Positions 18,799-19,105 of a DNA stretch of 19,105 nucleotides are shown here, piece by piece. Below the pieces are notes generated by a model. It was not told the origin of the DNA. It ran no database searches and saw only the letters and a list, made by a program, of their open reading frames with translations. Within the stretch, counting starts at the first letter, position 1, and the number at the start of each line of letters is the position of its first letter. Both the position numbers and the translations under genes were made by a program. Origin of the DNA: Spirogloea muscicola (taxonomy: Eukaryota; Streptophyta; Zygnematophyceae; Spirogloeales; Spirogloeaceae); NCBI GenBank assembly GCA_009602725.1, contig WELB01000116.1, positions 195,308-214,412 on the forward strand. The letters run 5' to 3'.

Positions 18799-19105
18799 AA
18801 GAGCTCGCCGGCGAGCAGAGGCGGTGGAGACAGCGTTGGACATCCGATAGCTTAGAGGCTCCCGGCGACGAGTCGACAGCGCGGTGAGGCTGCGCCGCGG
18901 CTCCGGCCTTGCCCTTGGACGTTGCGCTTGCTGTGGAAAGCGGCTCTCCCGACTGTGTGCCAATGAGCCTTTACAAAACCCTGTCGCAGTCTTGAAGGGA
19001 GGGTTCATAGCCAGTCTGTCGCGTTTCTGGCAGCGGCGAGCGGCGGCGGTAGCAGCGGCAGGCTGCAGCTGCATGCTGCAGGCGGGCGGGTGGGGGTTGG
19101 GGGGG
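18799..19105. other. Downstream flank of the reductase gene
   Basis: Presumed 3' UTR and intergenic DNA; no gene is recognised. A perfect 14-bp palindrome GCTCGCCGGCGAGC lies at 18803-18816, just after the stop. The last ~60 bases are GC-rich with CGG triplets and end in G runs (about 19080-19105) cut by the window edge. Confidence 0.5.

Overview
This is a nuclear genomic window from a eukaryote, most likely a green alga. A trebouxiophyte such as Coccomyxa would fit, but I infer that only from character. Three genes are densely split by spliceosomal introns of roughly 110-430 nt with GT-AG ends. Base composition looks moderate overall, with GC-rich triplet runs around start codons, and the protein variants (DIS3, ZC3H15, DFR-type reductase) look plant-like. 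There is no sign of operons or bacterial signals.

Layout. (1) 1-1071: GC-rich triplet run at the left edge, then a stretch in which I recognise no gene. (2) 1072-4068, minus strand: a complete 9-exon gene for the ZC3H15/DFRP1 (yeast Tma46) CCCH zinc-finger protein, 395 aa. (3) 4069-7130: the intergenic region between two divergently transcribed genes. It starts with GC-rich leader sequence and a small doubtful ORF, then holds about 2.4 kb of retroelement debris: a ~1 kb C-terminal piece of a retroelement protein (minus strand), an inverted partial copy of the same C-terminus (plus strand), and many direct and inverted copies of the ~150-bp module that follows its stop codon. (4) 7131-15190, plus strand: a complete 25-exon DIS3/RRP44 gene, 954 aa, with both nuclease active sites intact. 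(5) 15191-15720: spacer with a strong G-run tract. (6) 15721-18798, plus strand: a complete 9-exon extended-SDR reductase (dihydroflavonol 4-reductase / cinnamoyl-CoA reductase-like), 364 aa. (7) 18799-19105: short GC-rich downstream flank.

All three gene models were built by hand from conserved protein blocks joined at GT-AG sites with matching phase. Each closes as an exact multiple of three with a terminal stop (1188, 2865 and 1095 nt). ZC3H15 (ribosome/DRG1 GTPase partner) and DIS3 (exosome nuclease) are both RNA and translation housekeeping genes arranged head to head. The reductase is metabolically unrelated. The most unusual structure is the nested inverted array of retroelement 3' ends between the two divergent housekeeping genes. 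I see no convincing new multi-gene system.
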